Part shown: piece after piece, positions 19,348-30,404 of the stretch
How the letters are laid out: each line of letters starts with the position of its first letter
How positions within the stretch are numbered: position 1 is the first letter of the stretch
Origin: [Mycobacterium] vasticus
GTDB lineage: Bacteria > Actinomycetota > Actinomycetes > Mycobacteriales > Mycobacteriaceae
Length of the DNA stretch: 64,000 nt
Assembly: GCF_020181595.1 (NCBI RefSeq)
Contig: NZ_CP084028.1
Location: 3,425,601 to 3,489,600, forward strand
Reading direction: 5' to 3'
Position numbers and translations under genes: made by a program
The notes under the pieces: generated by a model
Databases searched by the model: none
What the model was told of the DNA's origin: nothing
Seen by the model: only the letters and a program-made list of their open reading frames with translations

Positions 19348-19887
19348 CTACTTACCTGTCTTTCCGACCTTGCGGCGAACCTGCTCACCCTCGTAGCGCA
19401 CGCCCTTGCCCTTGTAGGGGTCGGGACGGCGCAGACGACGGATGTTCGCCGAGATCTGACCGACCTTCTGCTTGTCGATGCCCGAGACCGAGAACTTGGT
19501 GGGCGTCTCCACCGCGAAGGTGATGCCCTCCGGGGCCTTGATCAGCACCGGGTGGCTGTAGCCCAGGGCGAACTCGAGGTCGCTGCCCTTGAGCACCACG
19601 CGGTAACCCACGCCGAAGATCTCCATCTTGCGGACGTAGCCCTCGGAGACACCGGTGACCAGGTTGGCCACCAGGGTCCGGCTCAGGCCGTGCAGTGACC
19701 GGTTGCGGCGGTCGTCGTCCGGCCGGGTCACCACGATCGCGCCGTCATCGTTGCGGGCAACGTTGATCGGCTCGGCGACGGTGAGCTCAAGGGTTCCCTT
19801 GGGCCCCTTGGCCGAAACGTTCTGACCATCGATGGTCACGTCGACCCCGGCGGGAACCGGGACCGGCTGCTTACCAATACGCGACAT
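19348..19887 (-). CDS. rplF: 50S ribosomal protein L6
   Basis: A 179-residue protein near the 50S factor-binding site. It begins [15 protein letters not shown] and carries the C-terminal signature [14 protein letters not shown], with two L6 domains in tandem. It is part of the spc operon. Confidence 0.97.
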   Translation of the reverse strand: MSRIGKQPVPVPAGVDVTIDGQNVSAKGPKGTLELTVAEPINVARNDDGAIVVTRPDDDRRNRSLHGLSRTLVANLVTGVSEGYVRKMEIFGVGYRVVLKGSDLEFALGYSHPVLIKAPEGITFAVETPTKFSVSGIDKQKVGQISANIRRLRRPDPYKGKGVRYEGEQVRRKVGKTGK

Positions 19888-19900
19888 GTCTGCTACTCCC

Positions 19901-20299
19901 TCACCACACGTACGCGAGGACTTCGCCGCCCACGCCCTGTCTGGCCGCCTGACGGTCGGTGAGCAGGCCCGAAGACGTGGAGATGATCGCCACGCCCAGG
20001 CCGCCGAGCACCCGCGGCAGGTTGGTCGACTTCGCGTAGACCCGCAGTCCGGGCTTGGACACCCGGCGCAGACCGGCGAGACTGCGCTCCCGGTTCGGGC
20101 CGTACTTGAGGTTCACTACCAGCGCCTTGCCCACCCGGGCGTCTTCGACGTGGTAGTCGGTGATGTAACCCTCGCGCTTGAGGATCTCGGCGATGTTGGC
20201 CTTGATCTTCGAGTGCGGCAGGGTCACTTCGTCGTGATACGCCGAGTTGGCGTTACGCAGACGCGTCAAGAAGTCCGCGATCGGGTCCGTCATAGTCAT
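19901..20299 (-). CDS. rpsH: 30S ribosomal protein S8
   Basis: A 132-residue primary 16S rRNA-binding protein. It starts with [17 protein letters not shown] and carries the conserved C-terminal block around [21 protein letters not shown]. In E. coli S8 represses its own operon; no equivalent mRNA mimic could be recognised here. Confidence 0.97.
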   Translation of the reverse strand: MTMTDPIADFLTRLRNANSAYHDEVTLPHSKIKANIAEILKREGYITDYHVEDARVGKALVVNLKYGPNRERSLAGLRRVSKPGLRVYAKSTNLPRVLGGLGVAIISTSSGLLTDRQAARQGVGGEVLAYVW

Positions 20300-20318
20300 T
20301 TAGGCTGCTCCTCCACCC

Positions 20319-20504
20319 TCACCAGCTGCTCTTCTGCACACCGGGCAGCTCGCCGGCGTGCGCCATGTCGCGCAGGCAGATTCGGCACAGGCCGAACTTG
20401 CGGAGCACCGCGCGCGGACGGCCGCACTTGTTGCAGCGGGTGTAGGCGCGCACCGCGAACTTGGGCTTGCGGGCCGCCTTGATTACCAACGCCTTCTTCG
20501 CCAT
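20319..20504 (-). CDS. rpsN: 30S ribosomal protein S14, zinc-binding type Z
   Basis: A 61-residue S14 of the C+ (zinc ribbon) type with CNKC and CRIC pairs (Cys24, Cys27, Cys40, Cys43). Mycobacteria usually carry a zinc-independent paralogue elsewhere, induced under zinc starvation through Zur. This copy is the housekeeping form in the spc operon. Confidence 0.97.
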   Translation of the reverse strand: MAKKALVIKAARKPKFAVRAYTRCNKCGRPRAVLRKFGLCRICLRDMAHAGELPGVQKSSW

Positions 20505-20508
20505 CAGG

Positions 20509-21072
20509 TCACTTCTCCTTGAACGGAAAGCCGAGTGCCCGCAGCAGCGCTCGTCCTTCGTCGTCGTTCGTCGCCGAGGTGACGACGGTGATGTTCATGC
20601 CGCGCGGGCGGTCGATGGAGTCCACGTCGATCTCGTGGAACATCGACTGTTCGGCCAGGCCGAAGGTGTAGTTGCCCGAGCCGTCGAACTGCTTGGGCGA
20701 CAGACCGCGGAAGTCGCGGATACGCGGCAGCGCGATCGAGGTCAGCCGGTCCAGGAACTCCCACATCCGGTCGCCGCGCAACGTCACGCGGGCGCCGATC
20801 GGCATGCCCTCGCGCAGCTTGAACTGGGCGATGGACAGCCGGGCCTTGCGGATCTCGGGGCGCTGACCGGTGATCAGTGCCAGGTCGGCAACCGCGTTGT
20901 TGATCAGCTTGGCGTCCCGGGCGGCTTCACCGACACCCATGTTCACCACGACCTTGACCACGCCCGGGATCTGCATCACGTTGGCGTAGTTGAACTCTTT
21001 GTTCAGCGCGTCGCGGATCTCTTCGCGGTAGCGCAGCTTCAGCCGCGGCTGGGTCTTCTCTGCAGTAGTCAT
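20509..21072 (-). CDS. rplE: 50S ribosomal protein L5
   Basis: A 187-residue protein that binds 5S rRNA and contacts P-site tRNA. Conserved blocks are visible: [29 protein letters not shown] and [24 protein letters not shown]. It is followed four bases later by rpsN. Confidence 0.97.
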   Translation of the reverse strand: MTTAEKTQPRLKLRYREEIRDALNKEFNYANVMQIPGVVKVVVNMGVGEAARDAKLINNAVADLALITGQRPEIRKARLSIAQFKLREGMPIGARVTLRGDRMWEFLDRLTSIALPRIRDFRGLSPKQFDGSGNYTFGLAEQSMFHEIDVDSIDRPRGMNITVVTSATNDDEGRALLRALGFPFKEK

Positions 21073-21074
21073 CC

Positions 21075-21392
21075 CTAGATGTCCTTGCCGTTGCGCTTGG
21101 AGACGCGAACCTTCTTGCCGGATTCGGCGTCCACCCGGTAGGTGACCCGGGTGGGGTTGCCGTCGGAGTCCACGACCATCACGTTCGAGACGTGGATGGG
21201 GGTCTCCTGCGTGACGATCCCGCCCGAGGACGCGCCGGCCTCGTTGGTGGAGTTCGCGACGTGCTTGCGGATCCGGTTCACGCCCTGGACCAGAACCCGG
21301 TTACGGGTTGGGAAGGACTTGAGGACCTTGCCCTTGGCGCCCTTGTCCTTGCCGGCGATGACCAGCACGGTGTCGCCCTTGTGGACCTTCAT
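21075..21392 (-). CDS. rplX: 50S ribosomal protein L24
   Basis: A 105-residue assembly initiator of the large subunit. It has the KOW motif [22 protein letters not shown] at the N-terminus. Its ATG follows directly on the rplN stop. Confidence 0.97.
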   Translation of the reverse strand: MKVHKGDTVLVIAGKDKGAKGKVLKSFPTRNRVLVQGVNRIRKHVANSTNEAGASSGGIVTQETPIHVSNVMVVDSDGNPTRVTYRVDAESGKKVRVSKRNGKDI

Positions 21393-21761
21393 TTACAGCA
21401 CCTCCGGGGCCAGCGAGACGATCTTCATGAACTTCTTCTCGCGCAGCTCGCGGCCGACCGGCCCGAAGATGCGGGTCCCGCGCGGGTCGTTGTCGGCCTT
21501 GATGATCACCGCAGCGTTCTCATCGAACTTGATGTAGCTGCCGTCGGCACGGCGACGTTCCTTGACGGTGCGCACCACAACGGCCTTGACGACGTCACCC
21601 CGCTTGACGTTGCCGCCCGGGATGGCGTCCTTGACGGTCGCGACGATGACATCACCGATGCCGGCGTAGCGACGCGACGAGCCGCCGAGCACCCGGATGC
21701 ACAAGATCTCCTTGGCGCCGGTGTTGTCGGCGACCTTCAACCGCGATTCCTGCTGAATCAC
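21393..21761 (-). CDS. rplN: 50S ribosomal protein L14
   Basis: A 122-residue, highly conserved protein at the subunit interface. It begins [19 protein letters not shown] and contains the family signature around [18 protein letters not shown]. The start is GTG at 21761 with a GAGGAG Shine-Dalgarno. It is the first gene of the spc operon, which in mycobacteria starts here because FGE and arylsulfatase genes separate it from the S10 operon. Confidence 0.97.
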   Translation of the reverse strand: MIQQESRLKVADNTGAKEILCIRVLGGSSRRYAGIGDVIVATVKDAIPGGNVKRGDVVKAVVVRTVKERRRADGSYIKFDENAAVIIKADNDPRGTRIFGPVGRELREKKFMKIVSLAPEVL

Positions 21762-21910
21762 CAGATCTCCTCAATAAATCGGGTCGACGCGCGGCATGGC
21801 GGTACCAGCCGGAGTCTCCCCGGACGTGCGTGGTCTTGCAGTTCTTACGGAGCCGATGAGCACGCAGGGCCAGCTCGCACCGGCCGAGGTCTGCTCACAG
21901 CAACCCCTAG

Positions 21911-21939
21911 AGCTTAGGCGACGTGCCGCCCAGCACCAA
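21911..21939 (-). promoter_or_regulatory. Candidate promoter of the spc operon
   Basis: On the minus strand TTGGTG (21934-21939) and TAAGCT (21911-21916) are separated by exactly 17 bp, a good SigA-type spacing. TAAGCT fits the mycobacterial TANNNT -10. It would give a leader of about 140 bases before rplN. The rest of the 279-bp gap (21762-22040) shows no gene. Confidence 0.5.
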
Positions 21940-22040
21940 ATCCGTGCCGGTCGGGCGCCTCAACCCCCCGCGAGGGTGCAGGCTTGTCCGCAAAAAGACC
22001 AGGTCGGGACGTACAACTGTGCACGCTCACGCCGGGGGGA

Positions 22041-22886
22041 TCAGCCGGCCACGCAGCGGAACCCGATGTGGCTGGTGGCGGTGTCCTGCGACTGCGGGGA
22101 CCGTGCCGCGGGCCGGTAACGGTGGCAGTACTCCGGCGCGCACAGGTGGGACCCACCTTTGAGGGCCTGACTGATGCCCGGGTCGGCAGGACCGACGGGC
22201 GCGCAGCAGGACTTCGCCCGTGTGTCGAGCCGGTGATGGCCGCTGTACTCGGTGGCGGTCCACTCCCAGACGTTGCCGATCATGTCGGCCAGCCCCCATC
22301 GGTTCGGCGGGAAGGCGCCAACCGGAGACGTGCCGCCGTACCCCGAATTGCGGTAGGGGAAGTCACCCTGCCAGGTGTTGGCCATCGCCACTCCCCCCGG
22401 CTTCTCCTCGTCCCCCCACGCGTAGGTGCTCGCGGCACCGCCGCGCGCGGCGTACTCCCACTCGGCTTCGCTCGGCAGTCGCCGCCCGGCCCAGCGGGCG
22501 TAGGCCGCGGCGTCGGGGTAGGCGACCTGCACCACCGGGTGATCGCCCTTGGCGGTCAGGTCGCTGCCGGGCCCCAGCGGATTCCGCCAGTTCGCTCCGG
22601 GCGCCCACCGCCACCACTGCCGCCAGTCGTCCAGGTCGACGGGCCCTTCGGTCGGGGTGAAGACCAGCGCGCCCGGTGCGGCGTCGTACAGCTTGGCCTC
22701 CTGTTCGGCGACAGTCACATAGCCGGTGGCAGCGACGAACTCGGCGTACTGGTCATTGGTCACCGGATGCCGTTCGATCCCGAAGGCCGCCACCGCCACG
22801 GTGTGGATCGGGGCCTCTTCGGGATAGAAACTCGTCGAGCCCATCCGAAACACCCCGCCGGGGATCTCGACGAGTTCGGTCAGCAT
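22041..22886 (-). CDS. Formylglycine-generating enzyme (sulfatase activator)
   Basis: A 281-residue SUMF1/EgtB-fold oxidase that converts the Cys of the C-x-P-x-R motif in type I sulfatases to formylglycine, using O2 and a copper cofactor. Both active-site cysteines are present in the family context GGSHLC and EYCHRYRP (Cys249 and Cys254). Other hallmarks are MGSTSFYPEEAP, LPSEAEWEYAARGG and GNVWEWT. It lies two bases after the arylsulfatase gene on the same strand, so enzyme and activator are co-expressed. It corresponds to Rv0712 of M. tuberculosis, from memory. Confidence 0.95.
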   Translation of the reverse strand: MLTELVEIPGGVFRMGSTSFYPEEAPIHTVAVAAFGIERHPVTNDQYAEFVAATGYVTVAEQEAKLYDAAPGALVFTPTEGPVDLDDWRQWWRWAPGANWRNPLGPGSDLTAKGDHPVVQVAYPDAAAYARWAGRRLPSEAEWEYAARGGAASTYAWGDEEKPGGVAMANTWQGDFPYRNSGYGGTSPVGAFPPNRWGLADMIGNVWEWTATEYSGHHRLDTRAKSCCAPVGPADPGISQALKGGSHLCAPEYCHRYRPAARSPQSQDTATSHIGFRCVAG

Positions 22887-22888
22887 CT

Positions 22889-25246
22889 TCAGTCCCGCGA
22901 AAACGCTGCAGCCAGACTCCTTTTCACGTCCAGGTACGGCTCGCCGCTGACGTCGACGGCGACGTCGGCGATGGTCCCCCCGGTGAACGCGAACGGTGCC
23001 CGGTACGCCGACGACACCGCCTGGCCGGTGTTGCGCCCGACGCTCACTCCTCCACCGGCCAGCGCGAACGCGCCCGGCTGGATGATCATGTCGGGCAGTG
23101 TGGTGACCACGGTGTCATCGATGTAGAGCGACCCCTGCCCCACCGGCGTGTGGCTTCCCTCGACGGTGCCGGTGCGCTCGAACCGCACACCGAACGTGTG
23201 CTGTCCCAGGGGAATCGGATCGGGCGACGACATCCACTGTTCACGCTCGCCGAGGAAGTTGTACACGTAGTGCAACCGGCCGCCGGAGACGAAGAGAACG
23301 TGGCCGCCGTGCCGGGCGCCCTGCTTGAACAGCACGCCTTCGGCCCCAGAGGCGGACACGTCGACCCGCGCCAGCACCGTGAAGGAACGGCCGCGCAATT
23401 CCACGCACGCCCCCAGCGGCACTTCGGCGGTGTGCGGGTAATAGGTGTAGCCGGTGCGGTCGCCGGACAGATACGGTCGCGTCCGGCTGGTCATCTCGAA
23501 GATGTTGAGGTCTGCCAGCGGCAGCCCGTCGTACTTCTCGGCCTCGGAAAACCACAGTCGCTGAAGTTCTTCCAGCTTCTCGGGGTGCTCGGCAGCCAGG
23601 TCTTTGCACTGGCTGCGGTCCTCAGCGATGCGGTAGAGCTCCCAACGGTCGGCGTCGAAGTGGCCCCAACCGGACGGCGTCGCCGCATGCACGGTGTTGG
23701 CGAACCAGCCGCGGTGCCAGATGCCACGGGTGCCCAGCATCGAGTAGAACTGGGTGTGCTTTCCGGTGTCGGCGGCCGGATCAGCAAGTGCCGCTTTGAA
23801 ACTGACTCCCTCCAACGGCCGTTGCGCGACGCCCCGCACCGTTTCGGGTGGGGTGATGCCGAGCAGGTCATACACCGTCGGGGTCACGTCACACACGTTG
23901 ACGTAGGCGTCACGCACCTCGCCGCGGGCGGCGATTCCGTTGGGCCAGCTGACGATCGCGGGGTCGGCGATGCCGCCCTCGTGGGAGGCGTAGCGCTTGT
24001 AGAGCTTGTAGGGCGTGTTGAACGCCATCGCCCACCCGATCGGGTAATGGTTGTAGGTCTGCGGGCTGCCCAGCTCATCGAAGAGCTTCATCGCCTCTTC
24101 GACCGTGTCGATGTAGCCGTTGAAGAACTTGTTCTCGTTGGGTGAGCCGTTGGGCCCGCCCTCGCCGCTGGCCCCGTTGTCGGAGATCACCACCACGATG
24201 GTGTTGTCGAGCTGGCCGGAATCCTCCAGGTAGTCCAGAATCCGGCCGATCTGAGCGTCGGTGTAGCTCTGGAAGCCGGCGAACACCTCGGCCATCCGGG
24301 CGAACAGCCGCTTCTCGGTGTCGTCCAGGCCATCCCACGGCCGCACCGTGTCCAGCACCGGCCAGGGCGTGCCGTCGGCGCCGGTGGCCCCGAGATAGGG
24401 GTTGACCTCGGAGAGTTCGGTGTCGGGTGGAACCAGGCCCAGTTCCTTCTGCCTGGCCAGCACGATGTCCCGATACTTCTCGTAGCCCATGTCGAAGCGG
24501 CCGGCGTAATGGTCCGCCCACTCGGTGGACACATGGTGCGGAGCATGTCCGGCGCCCGGGCACACGTAGCCGAACCAGGGCTTGTCGGGCGCGATGGTCT
24601 GCGCGTCGCGAATGAATTCGATTGTCTTCTCGGCGATGTCCTTGGACAGGTGGTAACCGTCCTCGGGTGTGGCCGGCGGCTCTACCGGGTGGTTGTCGTA
24701 GACCAGATCCGGGTACCACTGATTCGTCTCACCGCCCATGAACCCGTAGAAGCGATCGAACCCCCGCTGGGTGGGCCAATGCCGCCTGGTGGCCGCCACA
24801 TTGGACTCCTCCAGCGGCGTCAGGTGCCACTTGCCCACGCAGAACGTGCTCCAGCCCGCTTCGTTGAGGACCTCCGACAGCAGTGCGGTCTCCAGCGGTA
24901 TGCGTCCGCTGCAGTTCGGGAAGCCGTCGGTGAACTCTTCGATGGTGGCCATCCCGACACTGGTGGCGTTGCGGCCGGTGAGCAGTGCCGCCCGGGTCGG
25001 GGAACACAGTGCGGTGGTGTGGAATTGCGACAGCCGGATGCCGCGCTGCGCGATCCGGCTCATCGCCGGCATCTCGACCAGCCCACCGAAGCAGTCCCAG
25101 GTGGCGATCCCGGTGTCGTCCCACACCAGGTAGAGCACGTTGGGCGCGCCGTCGGGGGCACTCGGCGCGGCGAACGGACCCCAGTCCGGTTCCGAGTCCC
25201 GGATGTCCAGTTCGACCCTGCCGTTGAAGCCGTTGATCTTCGTCAT
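22889..25246 (-). CDS. atsA: Type I arylsulfatase
   Basis: A 785-residue sulfate ester hydrolase. The formylglycine precursor is Cys81 in CSPTRAALLTGR, a complete C-x-P-x-R sulfatase signature. Metal-ligand Asp residues lie in LVWDDTG (Asp43, Asp44) and the second site in VVISDNGASGEGG. The last 200 residues form the C-terminal domain seen in long mycobacterial sulfatases. No signal peptide is visible, so it probably acts in the cytosol. It is directly upstream of its activator. The size and place match AtsA/Rv0711. Confidence 0.93.
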   Translation of the reverse strand: MTKINGFNGRVELDIRDSEPDWGPFAAPSAPDGAPNVLYLVWDDTGIATWDCFGGLVEMPAMSRIAQRGIRLSQFHTTALCSPTRAALLTGRNATSVGMATIEEFTDGFPNCSGRIPLETALLSEVLNEAGWSTFCVGKWHLTPLEESNVAATRRHWPTQRGFDRFYGFMGGETNQWYPDLVYDNHPVEPPATPEDGYHLSKDIAEKTIEFIRDAQTIAPDKPWFGYVCPGAGHAPHHVSTEWADHYAGRFDMGYEKYRDIVLARQKELGLVPPDTELSEVNPYLGATGADGTPWPVLDTVRPWDGLDDTEKRLFARMAEVFAGFQSYTDAQIGRILDYLEDSGQLDNTIVVVISDNGASGEGGPNGSPNENKFFNGYIDTVEEAMKLFDELGSPQTYNHYPIGWAMAFNTPYKLYKRYASHEGGIADPAIVSWPNGIAARGEVRDAYVNVCDVTPTVYDLLGITPPETVRGVAQRPLEGVSFKAALADPAADTGKHTQFYSMLGTRGIWHRGWFANTVHAATPSGWGHFDADRWELYRIAEDRSQCKDLAAEHPEKLEELQRLWFSEAEKYDGLPLADLNIFEMTSRTRPYLSGDRTGYTYYPHTAEVPLGACVELRGRSFTVLARVDVSASGAEGVLFKQGARHGGHVLFVSGGRLHYVYNFLGEREQWMSSPDPIPLGQHTFGVRFERTGTVEGSHTPVGQGSLYIDDTVVTTLPDMIIQPGAFALAGGGVSVGRNTGQAVSSAYRAPFAFTGGTIADVAVDVSGEPYLDVKRSLAAAFSRD

Positions 25247-25369
25247 CGCCTACTCCGCTGCCAGCCCCCAGTCCGCTCAGAGACTACCGGCTCGGGCCCC
25301 TCCGAGCAGGGCATGTTTGGCTCGCGCCCCGGTTGGTTACCCCAGCACGCGACACCTCGGGGGGAACAC

Positions 25370-26503
25370 ATGAGAGCGCAGCACACGTTCGGGTTGAATC
25401 TGTCCTGGATGCGGGTCACCACGGTATTCCTCATCGACCTGGGGATCCTGGCGATCGCCCGGCATTGGCCCGATCAACTCGGGTCTGCCGCCCGAGCGTG
25501 GTGGCCCGGGGTCGGGCTCGCCGCTCTGGTTTCGCTGGCCGCGCTGATCACGCATCGGCGGGTGCCGCTGACGACGGTGGCGGCCGCGCGGCTGGCCGAT
25601 CGATTCGCTGACCCGGCGACCCTGTTGACCCAGGGCCGCACCGCGGCGTTCGATCACCGCCGCCGTTACAGCCGCGACGTCGTCGGCTTCCGGGTGTACC
25701 GGGGCCGTCTGGTCACCGTGATCGCCGCCGCGCCACCGCCGCCCTCGCGGCATCGTCGGGGACCTGAACCGGTGACGTCGCTGCCGGCCGGCCTGATCGC
25801 CGAGCACCTGCGCCAGTTCGACGTTCGGTTGGACAGTATCGACGTGGTGTCGGTGCACACCGGTGAAACCGATGGCCTGGCGACCGGCAACACCTGGCTG
25901 ATCCTGCGGATGGATCCCATGCACAACACCGACGCGGTCGCCGTCCGCGACTCGGTGGCCGCCACCCTGGCCGCGGCCACCGAACGACTGGCCCACGACC
26001 TACAGGAGTGCCACATCGCCACTCGCGTACTGGAGGCCGCCGAGTTCGACCAGGTCGACGCGGCCGTGTTGGCCGGCCTGCAACCCGCCCGGATCCGCCG
26101 GCGGCGGCGCCGGCTCAAGCAGCGACAACCCGAGGGACCCAAGCACTTTGCGGCCACCTTCTGGGTGTCGCCGCGCGACATCGACTCGGCCAATCTGGAG
26201 CAGCTGTGGGAACCCGACGTCGACGCCACCGCGGTCACCGTCCGGCTGGCGGCGCAAAGAGGCCGAACCGAGGTGTCGGTGCTGGCGCGCTATCACAGTG
26301 CCGGCCGGCTGCGGCGTAAGTCCTGGGCGGGACTGAACCGGTTCAACGGCCGGCAGTTGGCCGCCCTGCGCAGCAGCCTGCCGACTCCGACGCGCCGCCC
26401 CCTCGCGGTGCCTGCCCGGACCCTGGAGCGTGACGAGGCGCTGGCGGTGCCACTCGGTCCAGCGGCCCGAGAACCGTTGGCACGGATCGAAGTTCCGGCC
26501 TGA
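25370..26503 (+). CDS. Orphan EccE-like type VII secretion protein
   Basis: A 377-residue protein with two membrane helices near residues 15-33 (TTVFLIDLGILAIARHW) and 47-65 (WWPGVGLAALVSLAALI), then a cytosolic or periplasmic domain. The segment NTWLILRMDP, followed by NTDAVAVRDSVAATLAAATERLAHDL, resembles the TWLIMRLP-x-x-NTQALRWRTSV part of EccE2 as I remember it, so I assign it to the EccE family by recall, not by alignment. EccE subunits sit at the edge of ESX membrane complexes. No other ESX gene is nearby. ATG at 25370 has a GGGGGGA Shine-Dalgarno; the frame upstream is antisense to atsA. It is divergent from atsA and convergent with rpsQ. Rv0713 is a transmembrane protein in the same neighbourhood and may be the counterpart. 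Confidence 0.68.
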   Translation: MRAQHTFGLNLSWMRVTTVFLIDLGILAIARHWPDQLGSAARAWWPGVGLAALVSLAALITHRRVPLTTVAAARLADRFADPATLLTQGRTAAFDHRRRYSRDVVGFRVYRGRLVTVIAAAPPPPSRHRRGPEPVTSLPAGLIAEHLRQFDVRLDSIDVVSVHTGETDGLATGNTWLILRMDPMHNTDAVAVRDSVAATLAAATERLAHDLQECHIATRVLEAAEFDQVDAAVLAGLQPARIRRRRRRLKQRQPEGPKHFAATFWVSPRDIDSANLEQLWEPDVDATAVTVRLAAQRGRTEVSVLARYHSAGRLRRKSWAGLNRFNGRQLAALRSSLPTPTRRPLAVPARTLERDEALAVPLGPAAREPLARIEVPA

Positions 26504-26517
26504 CCCGCAGAAACGAC

Positions 26518-26537
26518 AAAACCCCGCCGAAGCGGGG
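26518..26537 (-). terminator. Terminator of the S10 operon
   Basis: On the minus strand CCCCGC, a TTCG tetraloop and GCGGGG are followed directly by TTTT. It lies 26 bases after the rpsQ stop. This is a textbook intrinsic terminator, which is uncommon in mycobacteria. Confidence 0.9.
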
Positions 26538-26563
26538 CTGTGCCGTTGAAAAGCCGGTGAAAA

Positions 26564-26869
26564 CTACTTGGCCTTCTCCAGGATCTCCACCAGGCGCCAG
26601 CGCTTCGTCGCCGAGAGCGGGCGGGTCTCCATCAGCGACACGCGGTCGCCGATACCGGCCGTGTTGTTCTCGTCGTGCGCCTTGACCTTCTTGGTGGTCC
26701 GGATGATCTTGCCGTACAGCGGGTGCTTCATACGGTCTTCGAGCTCAACGACGATGGTCTTCTCCATCTTGTCGCTGACCACGTAGCCGATCTGTGTCTT
26801 ACGGCGACCCCGCGGCTTCTCCGTGCGGGGAGTGTGCTTGGGGCCCTTGGCCTGTGCCGTCTCTGCCAT
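26564..26869 (-). CDS. rpsQ: 30S ribosomal protein S17
   Basis: A 101-residue 16S rRNA-binding protein of OB fold. The conserved core reads [30 protein letters not shown]. The N-terminal 20 residues are a basic mycobacterial extension. It is the last gene of the S10 operon and shares one base with rpmC. Confidence 0.97.
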   Translation of the reverse strand: MAETAQAKGPKHTPRTEKPRGRRKTQIGYVVSDKMEKTIVVELEDRMKHPLYGKIIRTTKKVKAHDENNTAGIGDRVSLMETRPLSATKRWRLVEILEKAK

Positions 26870-27111
26870 TACGATGCCTCGCCTTCAGAACCATCGGGAC
26901 CGGACGCCAGGCCCAGTTCCCGTTCGCGCAATACGGTGTAGATGCGCGCGATCTGGTGGCGCACCGTGCGGAGCCGACGGTTGTTGCTGAGCTGCCCGGT
27001 CGCCATCTGGAAACGCAGGTTGAAAAGCTCTTCCTTGGACTCGCGCAGCCGCTCCACGAGCTCGTCGGCGTTCAGCTCGCGCAGTTCGCCGGCGGTAACT
27101 CCCACTGCCAT
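26869..27111 (-). CDS. rpmC: 50S ribosomal protein L29
   Basis: An 80-residue helical hairpin protein at the peptide exit, with the signature [36 protein letters not shown]. It shares single bases with rplP and rpsQ. The acidic C-terminal tail ([11 protein letters not shown]) is a local extension. Confidence 0.97.
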   Translation of the reverse strand: MAVGVTAGELRELNADELVERLRESKEELFNLRFQMATGQLSNNRRLRTVRHQIARIYTVLRERELGLASGPDGSEGEAS

Positions 27112-27527
27112 CAGAACTGCTCCTCTCGGGTGACGATGCGCGCCTTGATCGGCAGCTTGTGGATCGCCCGGGTCAGTGCGGCGCGGGCGATGGCCTCATT
27201 GGGGTAGCTCAGCTCGAACAGCACCCGGCCCGGCTTGACGTTGGCGACCCACCACTCCGGCGAACCCTTACCGGAACCCATGCGGGTCTCGGCGGGCTTC
27301 TTGGTCAGCGGGCGGTCCGGGAAGATGTTGATCCACACCTTGCCGCCACGCTTGATGTGCCGGTTGATGGCGATACGAGCGGACTCGATCTGCCGGTTGG
27401 TGACGTAGGCGTGCTCCAGTGCCTGGATGCCGTACTCACCGAACGTCACCGCGGTGCCGCCGCTGGCGATGCCGCGCTGTTTCGGGTGATGCTGCTTGCG
27501 GTGCTTGACCTTACGGGGAATCAACAT
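27111..27527 (-). CDS. rplP: 50S ribosomal protein L16
   Basis: A 138-residue protein near the A-site tRNA elbow. It begins [19 protein letters not shown] and has the R-M-G-S-G-K-G signature. Three bases separate it from rpsC. Confidence 0.97.
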   Translation of the reverse strand: MLIPRKVKHRKQHHPKQRGIASGGTAVTFGEYGIQALEHAYVTNRQIESARIAINRHIKRGGKVWINIFPDRPLTKKPAETRMGSGKGSPEWWVANVKPGRVLFELSYPNEAIARAALTRAIHKLPIKARIVTREEQF

Positions 27528-27530
27528 GAC

Positions 27531-28935
<1,405 letters not shown>

Positions 28936-28939
<4 letters not shown>

Positions 28940-29217
28940 CGGCGCTTAGCCTTCCGGTCGTCTTTGATGTGTCCCTTGAAGGTGCGCGTCGGGGCGAATT
29001 CGCCGAGCTTGTGCCCGACCATCGACTCGGTGACGAATACCGGGACGTGCTTGCGGCCGTCGTGAACGGCGAACGTGTGCCCGATGAAGTCCGGGATGAT
29101 CGTCGACCGTCGCGACCAGGTCTTGATGACCTGCTTGGTGTTCTTCTCGTTCTGAGCGTCGACCTTCTTGAGCACATGGTCGTCGACGAACGGACCCTTC
29201 TTGAGGCTGCGTGGCAT
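28936..29217 (-). CDS. rpsS: 30S ribosomal protein S19
   Basis: A 93-residue 30S head protein. It begins [19 protein letters not shown] and has the [20 protein letters not shown] signature. Seventeen bases separate it from rplB. Confidence 0.97.
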
Positions 29218-29234
29218 CGCTTTCCCTCCGCTTC

Positions 29235-30074
29235 CTAGCGCTTGTTCTTGCCGGTGCGCCGGCGTCGGACGATGAGCTTGTCACTGGGCTTGTTCGGCCG
29301 ACGGGTGCGACCCTCCGGCTTACCCCACGGGCTGACCGGGTGCCGGCCGCCGGAGGTCTTGCCCTCACCACCACCATGCGGGTGGTCCACCGGGTTCATC
29401 ACCACACCACGGACGGACGGGCGCTTGCCCTTCCACCGCATGCGGCCGGCCTTACCCCAGTTGATGTTGGCCTGCTCGGCGTTGCCCACCTCGCCGACGG
29501 TGGCGCGGCAGCGCACGTCGACGCGGCGGATCTCACCCGACGGCATACGCAGCGAGGCGTAGGCGCCTTCCTTGCCCAGCAACTGGATGCTGGAGCCGGC
29601 CGAGCGGGCCATCTTGGCGCCGCCGCCCGGCCGCAACTCCACGGCGTGCACCGTGGTGCCGGCCGGGATGTTGCGCAGCGGCAGGCTGTTGCCCGGCTTG
29701 ATGTCGGCGTTGGGGCCCGACTCCACCACGTCGCCCTGCGACAGGCCCAGCGGGGCGATGATGTAACGCTTCTCGCCGTCCAGGTAGTGCAGCAGCGCGA
29801 TGCGGGCGGTGCGGTTCGGGTCGTACTCGATGTGCGCGACCTTCGCGTTGACGCCGTCCTTGTCATGGCGACGGAAGTCGATCACCCGGTAGGCGCGCTT
29901 GTGGCCACCGCCCTTGTGCCGGGTGGTGATCCGGCCGTGGGCGTTACGCCCGCCACGGCCGTGCAGCGGACGAACCAGCGACTTCTCCGGGTGGGAGCGG
30001 GTGAGCTCGGCGAAGTCGGAGACGCTGGCACCGCGACGACCGGGGGTCGTCGGCTTGTACTTGCGGATTCCCAT
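29235..30074 (-). CDS. rplB: 50S ribosomal protein L2
   Basis: A 279-residue protein essential for subunit joining and peptidyl transfer. The C-terminal signature [13 protein letters not shown] contains the conserved functional His. The N-terminal OB fold and central SH3-like domain are recognisable ([20 protein letters not shown]). Confidence 0.98.
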   Translation of the reverse strand: MGIRKYKPTTPGRRGASVSDFAELTRSHPEKSLVRPLHGRGGRNAHGRITTRHKGGGHKRAYRVIDFRRHDKDGVNAKVAHIEYDPNRTARIALLHYLDGEKRYIIAPLGLSQGDVVESGPNADIKPGNSLPLRNIPAGTTVHAVELRPGGGAKMARSAGSSIQLLGKEGAYASLRMPSGEIRRVDVRCRATVGEVGNAEQANINWGKAGRMRWKGKRPSVRGVVMNPVDHPHGGGEGKTSGGRHPVSPWGKPEGRTRRPNKPSDKLIVRRRRTGKNKR

Positions 30075-30101
30075 GTCAGTTAGGTCTCTCTCTCACTCCG
30101 G

Positions 30102-30404
30102 TCAGGCCGGTGCGGCGAACAGGTCGATCGGCTTGCTGCCGGACGCCAGGGTCACGATGGCGCGCTTGGTGTCCTTGCGCTTGCCGAAGCCGGCCTTGGC
30201 GCGCTTGCGCTTACCCGGCCGGTTCAGGGTGTTCACCGAGGCGACCTTGACGGAGAAGATCTTCTCGATGGCGATCTTGATCTGCGTCTTGTTCGAGTCC
30301 GGGTGCACCACGAAGGTGTACACGTTGTCCTCGATCAGCCCGTAGGACTTCTCGGAGATGACCGGCGCGAGGATGATGTCGCGGGGGTCGGTGATGGTCG
30401 CCAT
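30102..30404 (-). CDS. rplW: 50S ribosomal protein L23
   Basis: A 100-residue protein at the exit tunnel that docks trigger factor and SRP. The conserved part reads [19 protein letters not shown], then [17 protein letters not shown]. It shares one base with rplD. Confidence 0.97.
   Translation of the reverse strand: MATITDPRDIILAPVISEKSYGLIEDNVYTFVVHPDSNKTQIKIAIEKIFSVKVASVNTLNRPGKRKRAKAGFGKRKDTKRAIVTLASGSKPIDLFAAPA

Noticed and set aside
24509..25369. N-terminal 287-codon extension of the EccE-like frame
   Set aside because: It is antisense to arylsulfatase; ATG at 25370 with a Shine-Dalgarno gives the expected EccE-type N-terminus.
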